Positions 1-11,415 of a DNA stretch of 64,000 nucleotides are shown in pieces; position 1 is the first letter of the stretch; each line of letters opens with the position of its first letter. The notes under the pieces were generated by a model. It was not told the origin of the DNA. It saw only the letters and a program-made list of their open reading frames with translations, and did not search any database. The translations under genes were made by a program, and so were the position numbers. The stretch comes from Trematomus loennbergii (lineage: Eukaryota > Chordata > Actinopteri > Perciformes > Nototheniidae): contig JAAOOA010000134.1 of NCBI GenBank assembly GCA_012861695.1, forward strand, positions 243,501 to 307,500, given 5' to 3'.

Positions 1-2490
1 AAAAGGGGTCAAAATGAAAAAATTGTGTCCCAAAATAGTGCCTCAAATGCGGGTAGAGTCCCCTGTCGACTGCCCTTGCATTCCTCCAGGGTCACAATAA
101 TCAACTCAACTTTTGTGAGAACCAGGCAAAAGGGGTCAAAATGAAAAAATTGTGTCCCAAAATAGTGCCTCAAATGCGGGTAGAGTCCCCTGTCGACTGC
201 CCTTGCATTCCTCCAGGGTCACAATAATCAAACTCAACTTTTGTGAGAACCAGGAAAAGGGTCAAAATGAAAAAATTGTACCCCAAAATAGTGCCTCATG
301 ACCCCGCAAGAGAGTCTGTCATCTCTCGGTCATATCCTCCAGGGTCACTAGAAGGGTCCAAGCCATCACCAGTCCGTGTTTAAATTGAGAAAATGTATCC
401 CAAAATAGTGCATCAAATGCGGGTAGAGTCCCCTGTCGACTGCCCTTGCATTCCTCCAGGGTCACAATAATCAAACTCAACTTTTGTGAGAACCAGGCAA
501 AAGGGGTCAAAATGAAAAAATTGTGTCCCAAAATAGTGCCTCATGAGCCAGCAGGAGTCCCCTGTCGACTCCCGTGACATTCCTCCATGAGCAAAATCCT
601 TGGACTCAACTTTTGTGAGAACCATGAAAACGGGTCAAAATGGGAAAATTGTACCCCAAAATAGTGCCTCATGAGACAGCAGGAGTCCCCTGTCGACTCC
701 CGTGACATTCCTCCATGGGCAAAATCATCAAACTCAACTTTTGTGAGAACCAGGAAAAGGGGTCAAAATGGGAAAATTGTACCGCAAAATAGTGCCTCAA
801 ATGCGGGTAGAGTCCCCTGTCGACTGCCCTTGCATTCCTCCAGGGTCACAATAATCAAACTCAACTTTTGTGAGAACCAGGCAAAAGGGGTCAAAATGAA
901 AAAATTGTGTCCCAAAATAGTGCTTCAAATGCGGGTAGAGTCCCCTGTCGACTGCCCTTGCATTCCTCCAGGGTCACAATAATCAAACTCAACTTTGTGA
1001 GAACCAGGCAAAAGGGGTCAAAATGAAAAAATTGTGTCCCAAAATAGTGCCTCAAATGCGGGTAGAGTCCCCTGTCGACTGCCCTTGCATTCCTCCAGGG
1101 TCACAATAATCAAACTCAACTTTTGTGAGAACCAGGCAAAAGGGGTCAAAATGAAAAATTGTGTCCCAAAATAGTGCCTCAAATGCGGGTATAGTCCCCT
1201 GTCGACTGCCCTTGCAATCCTCCAGAGTCACAATAATCAAACTCAACTTTTGTGAGAACCAGGCAAAACGGGTCAAATGGGAAAATTGTACCCCAAAATA
1301 GTGCCTCATGAGACAGCAGGAGTCCCCTGTCGACTCCCGTGATATTCCTCCATGGGCAAAATCATCAAACTCAACTTTTGTGAGAACCAGGAAAAGGGGT
1401 CAAAATGGGAAAATTGTACCGCAAAATAGTGCCTCAAATGCAGGTAGAGTCCCTTGTCGACTGCCCTTGCATTCCTCCAGGGTCACAATAATCAAACTCA
1501 ACTTTTGTGAGAACCAGGCAAAAGGGGTCAAAATGAAAAAATTGTGTACCAAAATAGTGCCTCAAATGTGGGTAGAGTCCCCTGTCGACTGCCCTTGCAT
1601 TCCTCCAGGGTCACAATAATCAAACTCAACTTTTGTGAGAACCAGGCAAAAGGGGTCAAAATGAAAAAATTGTGTCCCAAAATAGTGCCTCAAATGCGGG
1701 TATAGTCCCCTGTCGACTGCCCTTGCAATCCTCCAGGGTCACAATAATCAAACTCAACTTTTGTGTGAACCAGGCAAAAGGGGTCAAAATGAAAAAATTG
1801 TGTCCCAAAATAGTGCCTCATGAGCCAGCAGGAGTCCCCTGTCGACTCCCGTGACATTCCTCCATGAGCAAAATCCTCGGACTCAACTTTTGTGAGAACC
1901 ATGAAAACGGGTCAAAATGGGAAAATTGTACCCCAAAATAGTGCCTCATGAGACAGCAGGAGTGCCCTGTCGACTCCCGTGACATTCCTCCATGGGCAAA
2001 ATCATCAAACTCAACTTTGTGAGAACCAGGAAAAGGGGTCAAAATGGGAAAATTGTACCGCAAAATAGTGCCTCATGACCCCGCAGGAGTCCCCTGTCGA
2101 CTCCCGTGACATTCCTCCATGGGCAAAATCATCAAACTCAACTTTTGTGAGAACCAGGAAAAGGGGTCAAAATGAAAAAATTGTACCCCAAAATAGTGCC
2201 TCATGACCCTGCAAGAGAGTCTGTCATCTCGGTCATATCCTCCAGGGTCACTAGAAGGGTCCAAGCCATCACCAGTCCGTGTTTAAATTGAGAAAATGTA
2301 TCCCAAAATAGTGCCTCAAATGCGGGTAGAGTCCCCTGTCGACTGCCCTTGCATTCCTCCAGGGTCACAATAATCAAACTCAACTTTTGTGAGAACCAGG
2401 CAAAAGGGGTCAAAATGAAAAAATGGTGTCCCAAAATAGTGCTTCAAATTCGGGTAGAGTCCCCTGCAAAGTGCCCTTGCATTCCTCCAT
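1..2490. repeat. Satellite array, about 127-bp monomers with higher-order organisation
   Basis: About 20 head-to-tail monomers of 115-130 bp, each ending near AAAATAGTG and most containing GTCCCCTGTCGACT. Three monomer kinds can be told apart. A begins CCTCAAATGCGGGTAG. B begins CCTCATGAG(C/A)CAGCAGG. C carries a diverged middle (GAGAGTCTGTCATC). One B subtype (GAGACAGCAGG) recurs at about 672, 1309 and 1951, i.e. every fifth monomer (about 637 bp). C occurs at about 297 and 2203, fifteen monomers apart. The array already runs at base 1, so its left end is outside the window. The last monomer (about 2440-2490) is degraded. Long open frames here are a product of periodicity, not genes. Confidence 0.95.
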
Positions 2491-2566
2491 GGGTCAAAAT
2501 GTCGAACTTAAAGTATTTGGAGAACGAGGGATAAGAGTATTAAAAACTTGAAAAATATCCCTCTAA
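2491..2566. other. Satellite edge and spacer, no gene
   Basis: Short AT-rich stretch between the last degraded satellite monomer and the MITE that follows. It ends with TAA (2564-2566), the left copy of that MITE's target duplication. Confidence 0.6.
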
Positions 2567-3705
2567 TACCCCTTTCACACCAAGGCTTTTCCCTTCTAGC
2601 TCCGTGCTAGAGCTTTTCTGGTTCAGAACCGGTTCTTCGGTTTAGCGCCGGCTCTTTTCACACCGCTCAGAGCCCGACTGGTGCTGCCGCTGCTGCGTCA
2701 TGACGTCACAGTTTACGTCGCTGAGTTTCTCCCCAACGGAGCTCACCTCACAACAATAACGGGCCGGGGACTGTGTCGGGTCGATGATCGTGTTGCTTTT
2801 AATCATACGAAGCCAGATTAAATTAAATAACGACTTCTCCAACCTTATACTTTTCTCCAGAGTGCCGTGGTTCATTGTTTATTAATGTGTTTCAGCGGCA
2901 TTTACCGACCGCTGCAGTGCTGACTGCTCTTCAACGGGAGTGTATTCTCCCGTTAGCTCCGGGTTAGCTCACACGGCTCTAAAGTATTCACTGTCTGACT
3001 GTCACACAAGCAGCTGTTACATATCCCCAGTTCCCCTTAAGTGAATGTGTGTCAGTCTGAATTGACGCTGTTTGGTGTCAGTCTGAATTGACGCTGTTTG
3101 GCATCACAACGCTGTTATGAAAGTTTCTCTGGTATAACATGGGTGATGTTAGCATAGCAACCGAAGCTAAACTGACTACTTGTTAAGCCGTTTTATACAG
3201 GCACTTTTTACCGGCGTATTTTTCATTATGATTCTACTTGTGATAGTCGGACATGACAACCTGTGCAGCCCATGTATTGATTCCATCCGATAGCTGCTAT
3301 AATAACAAACAAAACGTCTGCCTGCTCTCCACAATGATCAATAACAGCGAACGGATGGTCAAAATAAGGTACAAATAAACAGAATCACACGAAGCCTGGT
3401 TAGTGTTGCCTGACTTTATAAAGCGTGTTTTTTTTTTACAAGTGTGTGGTTGCGTTCTAGTCACTTTGCTCAGCACTACTGCTGGTTACAACTTTTATTT
3501 GCCGTACTCGCCTTAACTGTTATCTCAGGTTAATCTCGCCCCCTCCGACGGTTCTTGCTTCTACACGGACAACTTTTTGGTGCTCGAAACGAACCGGATT
3601 CCGGAGCTTAGAGGCTGCTCCGCTGCGGTGTGAACAGGAAAACCCGGTGCTTTTCAAGCACCAGCACCGAACCGGCCCCGAAACACCGTTGGTGTGAATG
3701 GGGTA
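2567..3705. mobile_element. PIF/Harbinger-like MITE, TAA target duplication
   Basis: Terminal inverted repeats TACCCCTTTCACACCAA (left) and TTGGTGTGAATGGGGTA (right) match at 16 of 17 positions. TAA flanks both ends (2564-2566 and 3706-3708), the TWA duplication typical of PIF/Harbinger. Subterminal regions repeat TTCACACC and GGTGTGAA motifs. There is no credible transposase frame, so this is a non-autonomous copy of about 1.14 kb. The family assignment rests on the duplication and the TTCACACC terminus. Confidence 0.75.
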
Positions 3706-3708
3706 TAA

Positions 3709-4389
3709 GGTACATTTAGAACAGATACAAAATGTGCGATTAATCGCGATTAAATATTTTAATCTACTGACAGCCCTAATTTCAACCAAATGTGAAGAGG
3801 TTACAGTTTTCAGGCCATGTCCAATATGTTTATGTTTTGTTTGATTAAATCTACTGAAATTGGCATTCAATACAAATGTATTGCACAATAGCTGTGCTTT
3901 ATTTTAACTGAGCTATGCCTGTGGCAAGCTATTAACAGGCATTACACTGTGCCTTGTCTTTTTCTTTTTAGTGTAGTGGAGCCTCACTTAGAGCGTTTAC
4001 CGCGATCCATCTTTGGTGTTATGAAGTGACTGAGCACGTGAACTGTCTACGGGAGGGCGGGGGGAGCCCCGCTGCGGGGCAACTGTGGACCTCTGTCGCT
4101 GACGACCGGCCGTTCTGTGATTCTCCAGAACACACTGATGGCCAGTCCGCCGCTGAATTCCACCGGGTCGCCGCGGCGCAGACGGACCCGGTGGAATACA
4201 GGGTCTACCGTGTTTAGGAACCGTTAAGCAGAACCAAAATTGTGTATTTTGTATGGTTACCCGGTACCCGGCATTTTCTTATCGGTTCTCATCTGGAACC
4301 GAGTTTCGGTTCCCAACCCTAATCGCTACTTTGTTCAAGTAGTTCTCCGTTACCTATTTGCTTTTTCCTGCGTACCGGACCCTATCCTG
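3709..4389. other. Intergenic stretch with fragments of two DNA-element termini
   Basis: No gene seen. At 3736-3765 is a GATTAATCGCGATTAA fragment, a recurring motif of fish DNA elements; a related piece is at about 44030-44090. At about 4206-4322 the sequence ends CGGTTCCCAACCCTAA, resembling the right end of an hAT-type repeat. A possible matching left end of that family (TAGGGATGGGTACCGAG) occurs at 59359. Short open frames around 4026-4557 show no recognisable domain. Confidence 0.4.
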
Positions 4390-5600
4390 CTAGCCCGTTT
4401 GCTACCAGCCTCCAGCCGTTGGCCGTCAACAATCTCGCCAACTCCCTGCCGTCAGCTGGCCACTAACATTGGACACCCTCGTCTCTGCACAACACAGCTA
4501 CGGTGGGAAAAAATGTTTTTTCACGAACAGTTTCTTAGCTGTCTCCCTACTGGCTGACACCATCCCTGACTCCACCGTCACCCAGAATGTTTCCCCTACT
4601 GACCTGGTCAACACCTACAACAATGCTCTCTCCTCCTGTCTCAACCAACTCGCTCCAATGAAACCAAGTATGTCTCTTTCTCGGCCCCCTGGTACACCGA
4701 TCATCTCCGTTGCCTCAAAAGGAAAGGTCGCCAGCTCGAAAGACATGCTAAACGAACTGGTCTCACTATCCACAAAGACATTTATAGACTGCACCAACAG
4801 CAGTACAAAGATGCCCTCAACAGTGCACGCTCCTTCCACTACTCCTCTGTAATACAATCTGGCAGCAATAACCCAAAGTCCCTTTTTTCAACTATTAACA
4901 AGCTCCTCAACCCCATGGATAATATCTCCAACTCCTTCACCACCTCAAAGTGTGAATCCTTACACAGCAACACAGCCAACTCCTCCGTCTCGTCCACCAC
5001 CCATGCTTTTCCGGAACCTGCCTACCCTACTCCTTCCAGGCACCCTTTTACAGCCTTCAGACAAATTACCTCACGTGACATAGTTGCCCAAGTCACCGGC
5101 ATGAATACCTCAACTTCCATCCTGGACCCCATGCCCTCCACCCTTGTCAAGGCCTGCCTCCCCCAACTCACTCATCTTATCACCACAGTCATTAACTCCT
5201 CTCTGTCCACTGGACTTGTCCCCCTTGCTCTGAAACTCGCTGCTGTCACTCCCATACTCAAAAAACCTGGTCTCAACCCTGATTCTCTCAATAACTACCG
5301 GCCCATTTCTAACCTCCCATTCCTGTCAACAATTCTGGAGCAAACTGTTGCCTCCCAACTAAAATCCCATCTGGACTGCAATAACCTTCATGAACCTTTT
5401 CAATCTGGTTTCTGTACTCGCCACAGCACAGAATCTGCCCTACTCAAGGTGACCAACGACATTCTCCTCTCTGCTGACTCTGGTTCCCGCTCAATTCTCC
5501 TTCTCCTTGACCTAACAGCCGCATTTGACACGATCAGCCATTCCATCCTCATCAACCGCCTCCAGTCTTCCATTGGCATTACCGGTACTGCCCTCTCCTG
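4390..5600 (+). pseudogene. L2/CR1-group LINE ORF2, 5' half (linker and start of RT)
   Basis: Non-LTR retrotransposon polyprotein, broken. A frameshift near 4670 separates an upstream part (frame reading DLVNTYNNALSSCLNQLAP) from a downstream part that starts APWYTDHLRCLKRK and stays open to 5600. The downstream part has the RT motifs NNYRPISNLPFLS (about 5290) and LLLDLTAAFDT (about 5500, first catalytic Asp). The frame stops abruptly after GITGTALSC at 5600, where the 5601-12188 insertion begins; the RT resumes at about 12200. The endonuclease domain is missing or unrecognisable, so the copy is 5'-truncated. L2 versus Rex1 cannot be settled by eye. Confidence 0.85.
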
Positions 5601-6179
5601 CACTGTAAAACCTGACAAGTTAATAGAACTCAAAAGTTTCTTTGAAACTGATTACATACACATTTTTGAGTAATACTTATACCTTAACTGAAATGTTTTA
5701 AGTTAAAGTATAATCTTATCAATTGAGTTCTATTTAGTAGTCATTTTCAAGGCACACAAACATATTGTTTTTAAGTTAAAGAAACATTATATATTAAGTT
5801 TCATTTAACCAATAATTTGTGTTAACACTGTACGTATAAAGATCAAGTATTGTTGACTTAAAAATGTTCATATCTTTTCAACTAGCTATTTTGTTAGCAC
5901 AGTACATATGAAAATCAAATATATTTAACTTGAATATTTTTATTATCTCTAAATAAAAAACTTTTCGCTGTATAAAACGCGATATGAATTAAAAACGTCA
6001 ATTGATTAGTACTCAAAACTGACTGAATGTAGAGTACTTAAAACATTTTTTGAAACCGATTACATAAATATTTTTCAGATAACTGTAACTCAAAATCCCT
6101 AAGTTAACATTTTGAGTAAACATTAAAAAGCACTTTTACACTGACAATTTAAATGCAAATCACTGTTTTATTAAGAAAC

Positions 6180-6221
6180 AAAATATATATATGTATATAT
6201 ATATACATATATATATAGACA

Positions 6222-6255
<34 letters not shown>

Positions 6256-6262
6256 CATACAT

Positions 6263-6323
<61 letters not shown>

Positions 6324-6418
6324 CATACATATATATACATATATATACATATATACATATATATACATATATACATACATATATATATACATATATACAT
6401 ACATATATACACACACAT
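6180..6418. repeat. TA / TATACA microsatellite
   Basis: Runs of TA, CATA and TATACATA about 240 bp long. Open frames across it on both strands (Met-Tyr-Ile repeats) are artefacts of the repeat. Confidence 0.95.
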
Positions 6419-7253
6419 TATAGCAAATAACTTTTAAATAAAAAATATACCTTAAAAACAGTGCTAGGCCTTGAGAAATATCTGTGTGTATTTTAACCAC
6501 AATAGTTTCAAAAGAAACAAACTTTGGCTCTAAAAGTTATTATGTGAAAGGCTCCTCAAGTTAAAAGAGACTCTTCTATGAAATCAGTCTACCACGAGAG
6601 ACACACCAGGTTCAGATGAAAGATCACTTACACATACAGGGTCCAATGTCTTCAAGCCTACCAAGGCATATGAAAATGAATAGGTACTGAATACATTTAA
6701 CAAAACCAGCATAGACACATAATAATGTGCTTGTGTTGGCAAGAATTAAACACAATTTTCAGGAACAGTTCTGCGTATTAATTTAACACATAAAGACCCA
6801 ATACATATAAAAGTATAAAACAACATCTACAAACAGTCCTTCAACTTGAAGCTGAACAGTAACAAATCTGTCAATGTAATACAGAACACAGATGTAAAGC
6901 AGCAGGATGTAAACAGGAGAACAGAGTGTGTGTGTGTTTTTTTTCTGAGAAAAATAATGTTGGCAGTTTGCATAGGGGCGGTACCCTTGCTCAAATCCAC
7001 TGTTGTCAATAAAGACACCCCAATTTCACAAGGCGTGACCAGGACACTGACTGCATCTTTAGTTTAAAGAACTTTAACTTTTGAACTCAGCCGAGAGCAC
7101 AGCTTGCCAGGTGACTACGAACAACCAATCACAGCCGGAAGATATCTTGCCTGTCTTCCGTAAACACAAGTCTTCGGTAAAGAAGTTGTTTATTTTAGTG
7201 TGTGTGTGTGTGTGTGTGTGATTGTTAAAGTGCAACTTTGCACGTTGGTAGTA
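6419..7253. other. 3' flank of the unknown gene, no coding seen
   Basis: AT-rich sequence within the 6.6-kb insertion, downstream of the last exon of the minus-strand gene. It contains a short (TG)n run at about 7198-7220. No domain or splice-like exon was recognised. Confidence 0.5.
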
Positions 7254-7575
7254 TTACACTGCCAAAAGGTCATTTTTCAGGCTCAACACCCTGGGCTTCA
7301 AATTCTTCAAGTTCCCCTCATCAAGGCCCATCAACACTTTCTGGGTGAAGTCAAAAGTGTTGGCCAAGTCTTTTGGATAGCTCAGATGCAGGGCAAAGGT
7401 CAGTGCAAAAAGCAGGATGAATGCATCAGCCAGTGTAGGGAGTTCGATAACTCTGTTACCCTCAATGACAACAGTGATCCTCTCTGGGCAGAAGAGCGTG
7501 GTATCTGTTGACCTGGCACTGATCATGAGAAGTCCGACCGCGATGTCCTCTATGTCTGGATCATCAGACTGCCAC
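7254..7575 (-). CDS. Last exon of uncharacterised gene inside the 6.6-kb insertion
   Basis: Open from an AG acceptor (7576-7577) to a TAA stop at 7254-7256, about 107 codons. The reading begins WQSDDPDIEDIAVGLLMIS and passes through PERITVVIEGN, LPTLADAFILLFALTFALHL (hydrophobic) and FTQKVLMGLDEG, ending LSLKNDLLAV. Joining to the 7603-7644 exon keeps frame, giving NG-WQSDD across the splice. From memory, this C-terminal pattern (serviceable IEG, then a hydrophobic FALxxALxLxYP stretch, then F-x-QKVLMGLD) resembles multicopy fish proteins annotated as uncharacterised or SAMD3-like. That was not checked. No catalytic motif is visible and function is unknown. The exon itself is intact. Confidence 0.6.
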
Positions 7576-7602
7576 CTGATGATAAGAACAGATAAACGTT
7601 AC

Positions 7603-7644
7603 CCATTACCCCAAATTGCCTTGGCTATCTCAGAAATCTGTTTT
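7603..7644 (-). CDS. Small internal exon of the uncharacterised gene
   Basis: Flanked by a TTTTTCAG acceptor (upstream on the minus strand) and a GTAACG donor. The useful frame reads ISEIAKAIWGN and joins in phase to the last exon. A second AG six bases inside the exon (acceptor ending AAAACAG) would give phase 0 with the preceding exon, so the true start may be 7638. Evidence is limited to splice signals and frame continuity. Confidence 0.45.
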
Positions 7645-7710
7645 CTGAAAAATACATCAGTGACATATCACATCAAATAACCTAATGTTTTGTGCATAAT
7701 GTGGCTTTAA

Positions 7711-8690
7711 CCCTTTAACTGCCAGACCAAGAAAAAAGCTATAAAAAATTATTTGTTTGCATTTTTTTTTATCAAATGGGCCACAAATTAAAAAAAAATT
7801 TGACTGACCCCACAGGTCAAGCTGGCCTTTTATGGTAAAAGTGCATTTTCAAGAATCATCATATACAGTACAGTATTTGTACGCATCAAACTCAAATAAA
7901 ACACAAACTGAAATACATTTGTTTCTTTTATGGAAAATGAGCAATATATACAACCAGATATATTCATAAAAGATAATACATTATAATTGTAAAAAAAAAA
8001 AAGTGTTTTTCAAAAAAAAAAATACTTGCTCATCTTACTGTAGATGCTGAATTGGCCTAACAAGAAACCACTGGCCTAACAGCAAATGTCTATATCCTGT
8101 GTTGGCCTAACTTGCTCACCTGTGAGCAACTTTGGGCTGAATGCCATGCATGAAAGGTGCTATATAAATTATTATCACTCTTTCACTCTGAGACTCATAA
8201 GGCAGTAATAGTTATTACCATGAATCTAGCCATTTATTTACCATATTTTATTGGAAAACATCTCTGAAACTCTGAAAAAGTCATATTGCTAGTTTACCAT
8301 AAAAAGCCAATTCCACCGATTGGTTGAGCATATTTTCCAAAAAATAATTACACCCTTGTTAAAACTTTTTGTGTGCATCAAGTTATCTAAATATGTTCAG
8401 TCAGTGCTCTGACACTAAAATATGTCAAAATTGATATGGTTACCTTACAAAAGTTGACCAAAAAGAGATTTCTTCAGCAGTGATTTTTAGCATTGCCAAC
8501 TTTCTCAGTGGAAGCTAGCTGAAGGGCTTTCTATTTGAACCACAGTGACATCTAGAGGTTGTTTTGTGCATAACACGTCAACCAGATGGTAGAGCTGGCT
8601 GAATCAGATGGAGTTCAACTTCTTTTTTTTAAACAAGATATCAAGACACAAAATGTGCTCTACCAAATGGTGGCGCTGGCAGTTAAAGGG
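7711..8690. mobile_element. MITE with TTAA target duplication
   Basis: Perfect inverted termini CCCTTTAACTGCCAG and CTGGCAGTTAAAGGG, with TTAA on both sides (7707-7710 and 8691-8694), mark a piggyBac- or Kolobok-type non-autonomous element of 980 bp. It lies in an intron of the uncharacterised gene. Around 8130-8185 it contains a LINE/SINE tail-like piece (GAAAGGTGCTATATAAAT). No gene is seen. Confidence 0.85.
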
Positions 8691-8694
8691 TTAA

Positions 8695-9416
8695 GGAAAC
8701 ACCTATCAGCATTGCACAACATAATGTTACAGCCCCAGAAACTTCAGCCTCCAAAATAACCAATCAGTTGACATAAATGCTTTCTACAAAAAAAACATTT
8801 ATAACCTTCATAAGGGTAGGATTTATTTTATCACTGTATTAGACTGTGTTACTATTCGCTAGTTGTACCTAATAAACTGGCAACTGAATATATATTTACA
8901 GTATAATCTCTCCCTACTACACATAAGAAAATATGGGGAACACTAGAGATTATTTTGTATTGAACACTGATGCTGCAGGAAAGAAAGCCCTCTCTTAATT
9001 GTATATTTTAAAATCACGTGAGCCCATTTTTAACACTGAAACCTAAAGAGCTTTCAAATAAATCCTAAAGTAGTGAAGTAAAGGGAGATTATATTCAACA
9101 TATCCATTGTGTACCTTACAATAATTACAATTCTTATGGCAATATTCAAATCTTGGAACTAGAACCTGAATGGGATGTGAGCAACACAAGAGATAATGTT
9201 TGAGTAATATAACCTCAGTGACAGAATCAAGCTTTGATGACACCAGGACAGTTCATACTTTTTCAAACTAAATCTATCATTTATTATAATGTTTTCACTA
9301 TAAAAATTCAAATAATTGTCTTCCTGCGATAGAGCTCCTGAAACAATGTAACAAGATAAACTATATTTTTTGATGATCTGTCACATACATTCAAAACAGT
9401 TATTATGCTGACTTAC
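8695..9416. other. Intronic AT-rich sequence, no feature recognised
   Basis: Between the TTAA MITE and the next exon of the minus-strand gene. Nothing recognisable on either strand. Confidence 0.5.
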
Positions 9417-9505
9417 ATGCCACAGCCTCAGAAACGTGGAGTCATCTTCATGCAGATATGCAGGCAGAGCACAGCAGCACGTCGGACATGGACGTCACCT
9501 TGCTC
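9417..9505 (-). pseudogene. Internal exon of the uncharacterised gene, frameshifted
   Basis: Bounded by an AG acceptor (ACACTCAAG) and a good donor (CAT|GTAAGT). The first half reads EQGDVHVRRAAVL in phase with the preceding exon. The second half reads LPAYLHEDDSTFLRLWH in a different frame, and in the first frame a TGA falls near the 3' end. A deletion of about 4 bases (or 1) around 9462-9470 explains this. Either the copy is inactive, the boundary differs, or the assembly has an indel. Confidence 0.5.
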
Positions 9506-9674
9506 CTTGAGTGTGAGAACATATCTTTGTTTTACTTTGGATGCTAAACAGTATAGCCACACAACAATTGATATCACAAGAAAGGGCTCTTCCATGACTG
9601 AAGAGATTACCATTTTGACAAAGATAATCCACTCTAGTATGAGAATAAAACACCAAGAGGCATAACCGACTCAC

Positions 9675-9842
9675 CTGGAGGTCATAGGAGACGAATAGCT
9701 GAATCAGAACTTCAGCTACCTTCCCTTTGCTTGCCGCCTTCTTCCTGAACAGGCTCTGAAGACGGGGGGCATGTCTATCCAACTCCGCATAGAAGTGGTT
9801 CTTCAGGTTGAGGTTTGTTATCCTGTGAAACTCTGCACAAAT
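9675..9842 (-). CDS. Internal exon of the uncharacterised gene (56 codons, phase 0)
   Basis: Exactly 168 bp between a TTTTGGCAG acceptor and a CAG|GTGAGT donor, open in one frame. It reads ICAEFHRITNLNLKNHFYAE, then a basic segment (LFRKKAASKGKVAEV) and ends FVSYDLQ. The consensus splice sites and exact phase make this the best-supported exon of the gene. No known domain was recognised. Confidence 0.6.
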
Positions 9843-9962
9843 CTGCCAAAATATAAAATGACTATTTAATTCACAGTACAATGTAGATGTGGACTGAAGG
9901 CAGCAGAGATAAACACAAACATAACATGCTAAACATTTCAGTATTCTGAGGCTCTGAGCCAT

Positions 9963-10092
9963 TTCGTTTCCTCACTGACGGCTTAAAAACTCAGACATTA
10001 TACAATTTAAAATCGTGTTGGTGAACACGAATCAATAGATTAAATTAATTTCGTGACTAATAACACGAAATGCCGTGAGACTGGGTTGAAAA
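9963..10092. other. Intronic sequence
   Basis: Spacer between the 9675-9842 exon and the inverted-repeat arm. No feature recognised. Confidence 0.4.
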
Positions 10093-10261
10093 TGGCGGCA
10101 GGACGCTCACTTTTCTTCTTTTTTGTTACCGCATGCATGTCTGTGCATGTTTTATTAGCTTGGAGGCATAGAGGATTTACGTTAATTTTATCCACTAACG
10201 TTTTAACATAACCGTGCATTCTGAATGTTTGTAAAAAGCAAGCTAACTTGAAACACTAGAC
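10093..10261. repeat. Left arm of a 170-bp imperfect inverted repeat
   Basis: Reverse complement of 11416-11586 with scattered mismatches. Shared landmarks are the AAAATGGCGGCAGG end, GCATGTTTTATTAG, AGAGGATTTACGTTAA and AAGCTAACTTGAAAC. The hAT MITE that follows inserted at the inner edge of this arm. The arms border a fragment of the TTAA element family, so they may be the ends of an older mobile unit. Confidence 0.75.
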
Positions 10262-11044
10262 CAGGGGTCGGCAACCTTTTTGATATGAAGTTCCATTCTA
10301 AAAAAATGTTTTATCAGCGTGCCGACGATCGTGAATTATCAACGGGGGGAAGGGGGGGGGTGTTGAAGAGCTCGACGAAAACACTCGTGAAAAGTGATGT
10401 TTAAAACTCAGTTAATGGGGCTCATTCACTGGCGCTTCCACAAACAACAACCAACATAATTGTTACATTCAAATGAAGTAGCCTACATTATTCAAGTTTA
10501 CATTAACTTTGGATAATAACACGGGAGAAATGAGCGGAAGCGCTCTCTTTTCCTCTCTCTCTCTCTCCTGACAGCCTGTCAGTATCTCATGCAGCTCACT
10601 GATCCAGTAATGAGTGACAGTGAAGAATAAATATATTTATAACTAGTTCCAAAGGTAGATCAAATAGCTAAGTGTGTTAGGTCTAACTCTTGTGTGTTCT
10701 GCTCCGCTCACCGGTCCGTCACAGCGGGTGGAGCTGCAGGATTTCTGCTTCACACACGTTGCATACCGCTATTTTATTGTCTTTTTCGGACACCTTAAAA
10801 TACTGCCTGACTGGTGAAGCGATTTTGGCGAGCTTGTTTTGCCGCACACAGAGAGTGTCATGTATGTTACGTCTCGCGATCGGCCTTTTTGAGTGGGGCT
10901 GCGTTGCGTGCATGGCTTCCTTCTGCAGGTAACGGGGAGACGCGCTCTGGCGGCGGTCTCGTTCAGGATCCGAAAATAAAATAAATATTTTGTACACTTA
11001 TTCCTAGTGTGCCACTGGTTACGGTGCCGGGTTGCCGACCCCTG
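10262..11044. mobile_element. hAT MITE with perfect 8-bp target duplication
   Basis: Termini CAGGGGTCGGCAACC and GGTTGCCGACCCCTG are perfect inverses over 15 bp. CACTAGAC flanks both sides (10254-10261 and 11045-11052). Length is 783 bp. This terminus is typical of non-autonomous hAT elements. It contains a remnant of the transposase N-terminus (listed separately). Confidence 0.93.
10719..10835 (-). pseudogene. BED zinc-finger remnant of hAT transposase
   Basis: Inside the hAT MITE, minus strand. The frame reads KLAKIASPVRQYFKVSEKDN followed by KIAVCNVCEAEILQ. This is the usual start of a BED-type zinc finger (aromatic before Ser-Glu-Lys, then C-x2-C). The second half of the finger (H-x-H) is missing because the element is internally deleted. 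The frame upstream of it is unlikely to be transposase. Confidence 0.7.
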
Positions 11045-11052
11045 CACTAGAC

Positions 11053-11400
11053 TATTAATCTGTTAAACCGGGCAGCCACCGGTACAGAGGGCTTTTTGTT
11101 CACGAACTTTGTCTCAGGGCTTCTTAATATTTAAAAACCTATTAATGTGTCATACCCACTTAACGAAACTCACCTAACTGACGATACGAACCATTTTTAC
11201 CGAAACAAAACACAAGTCTCACAAGAAGCGTCTAAATTAGCCCTGAGCGAAAAAATGCCTAACTCACGGTAGAAATACTTTATTACTTATCAGATTAAAG
11301 CTGAGATTCCATAGATTCTAGAAGTATTAGTATCATCACTGTGCAATCATTACCTTTGCTAAGTTACATGTAATTGAAAACGCTGGGGGGTATAAATTAC
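11053..11400 (-). mobile_element. Fragment of the CCTGTTAAG TTAA-element family (reverse)
   Basis: On the minus strand it reads TACCGAAACAAAACACAAG in reverse, together with the motifs GTAAAAATGGTTCGTATCGT, CTGAGTTTC, GTGGGTATGACACATT and AAGAAGCCCTGAGACA. These are the right-half motifs of the element found complete at 52912-54019 and 57274-58300. Here it fills the spacer of the inverted repeat. Confidence 0.7.
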
Positions 11401-11415
11401 CTTGTAAAATGAATA

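Noticed and set aside
319..2534. Many open frames of 60-103 codons on both strands in the first 2.5 kb
   Set aside because: They repeat with the satellite period (for example 671-982 and 1308-1619 are 637 bp apart) and have no domain or splice context.
6149..6500. Met-Tyr-Ile-rich frames in several phases
   Set aside because: Translation of a TA/CATA microsatellite.
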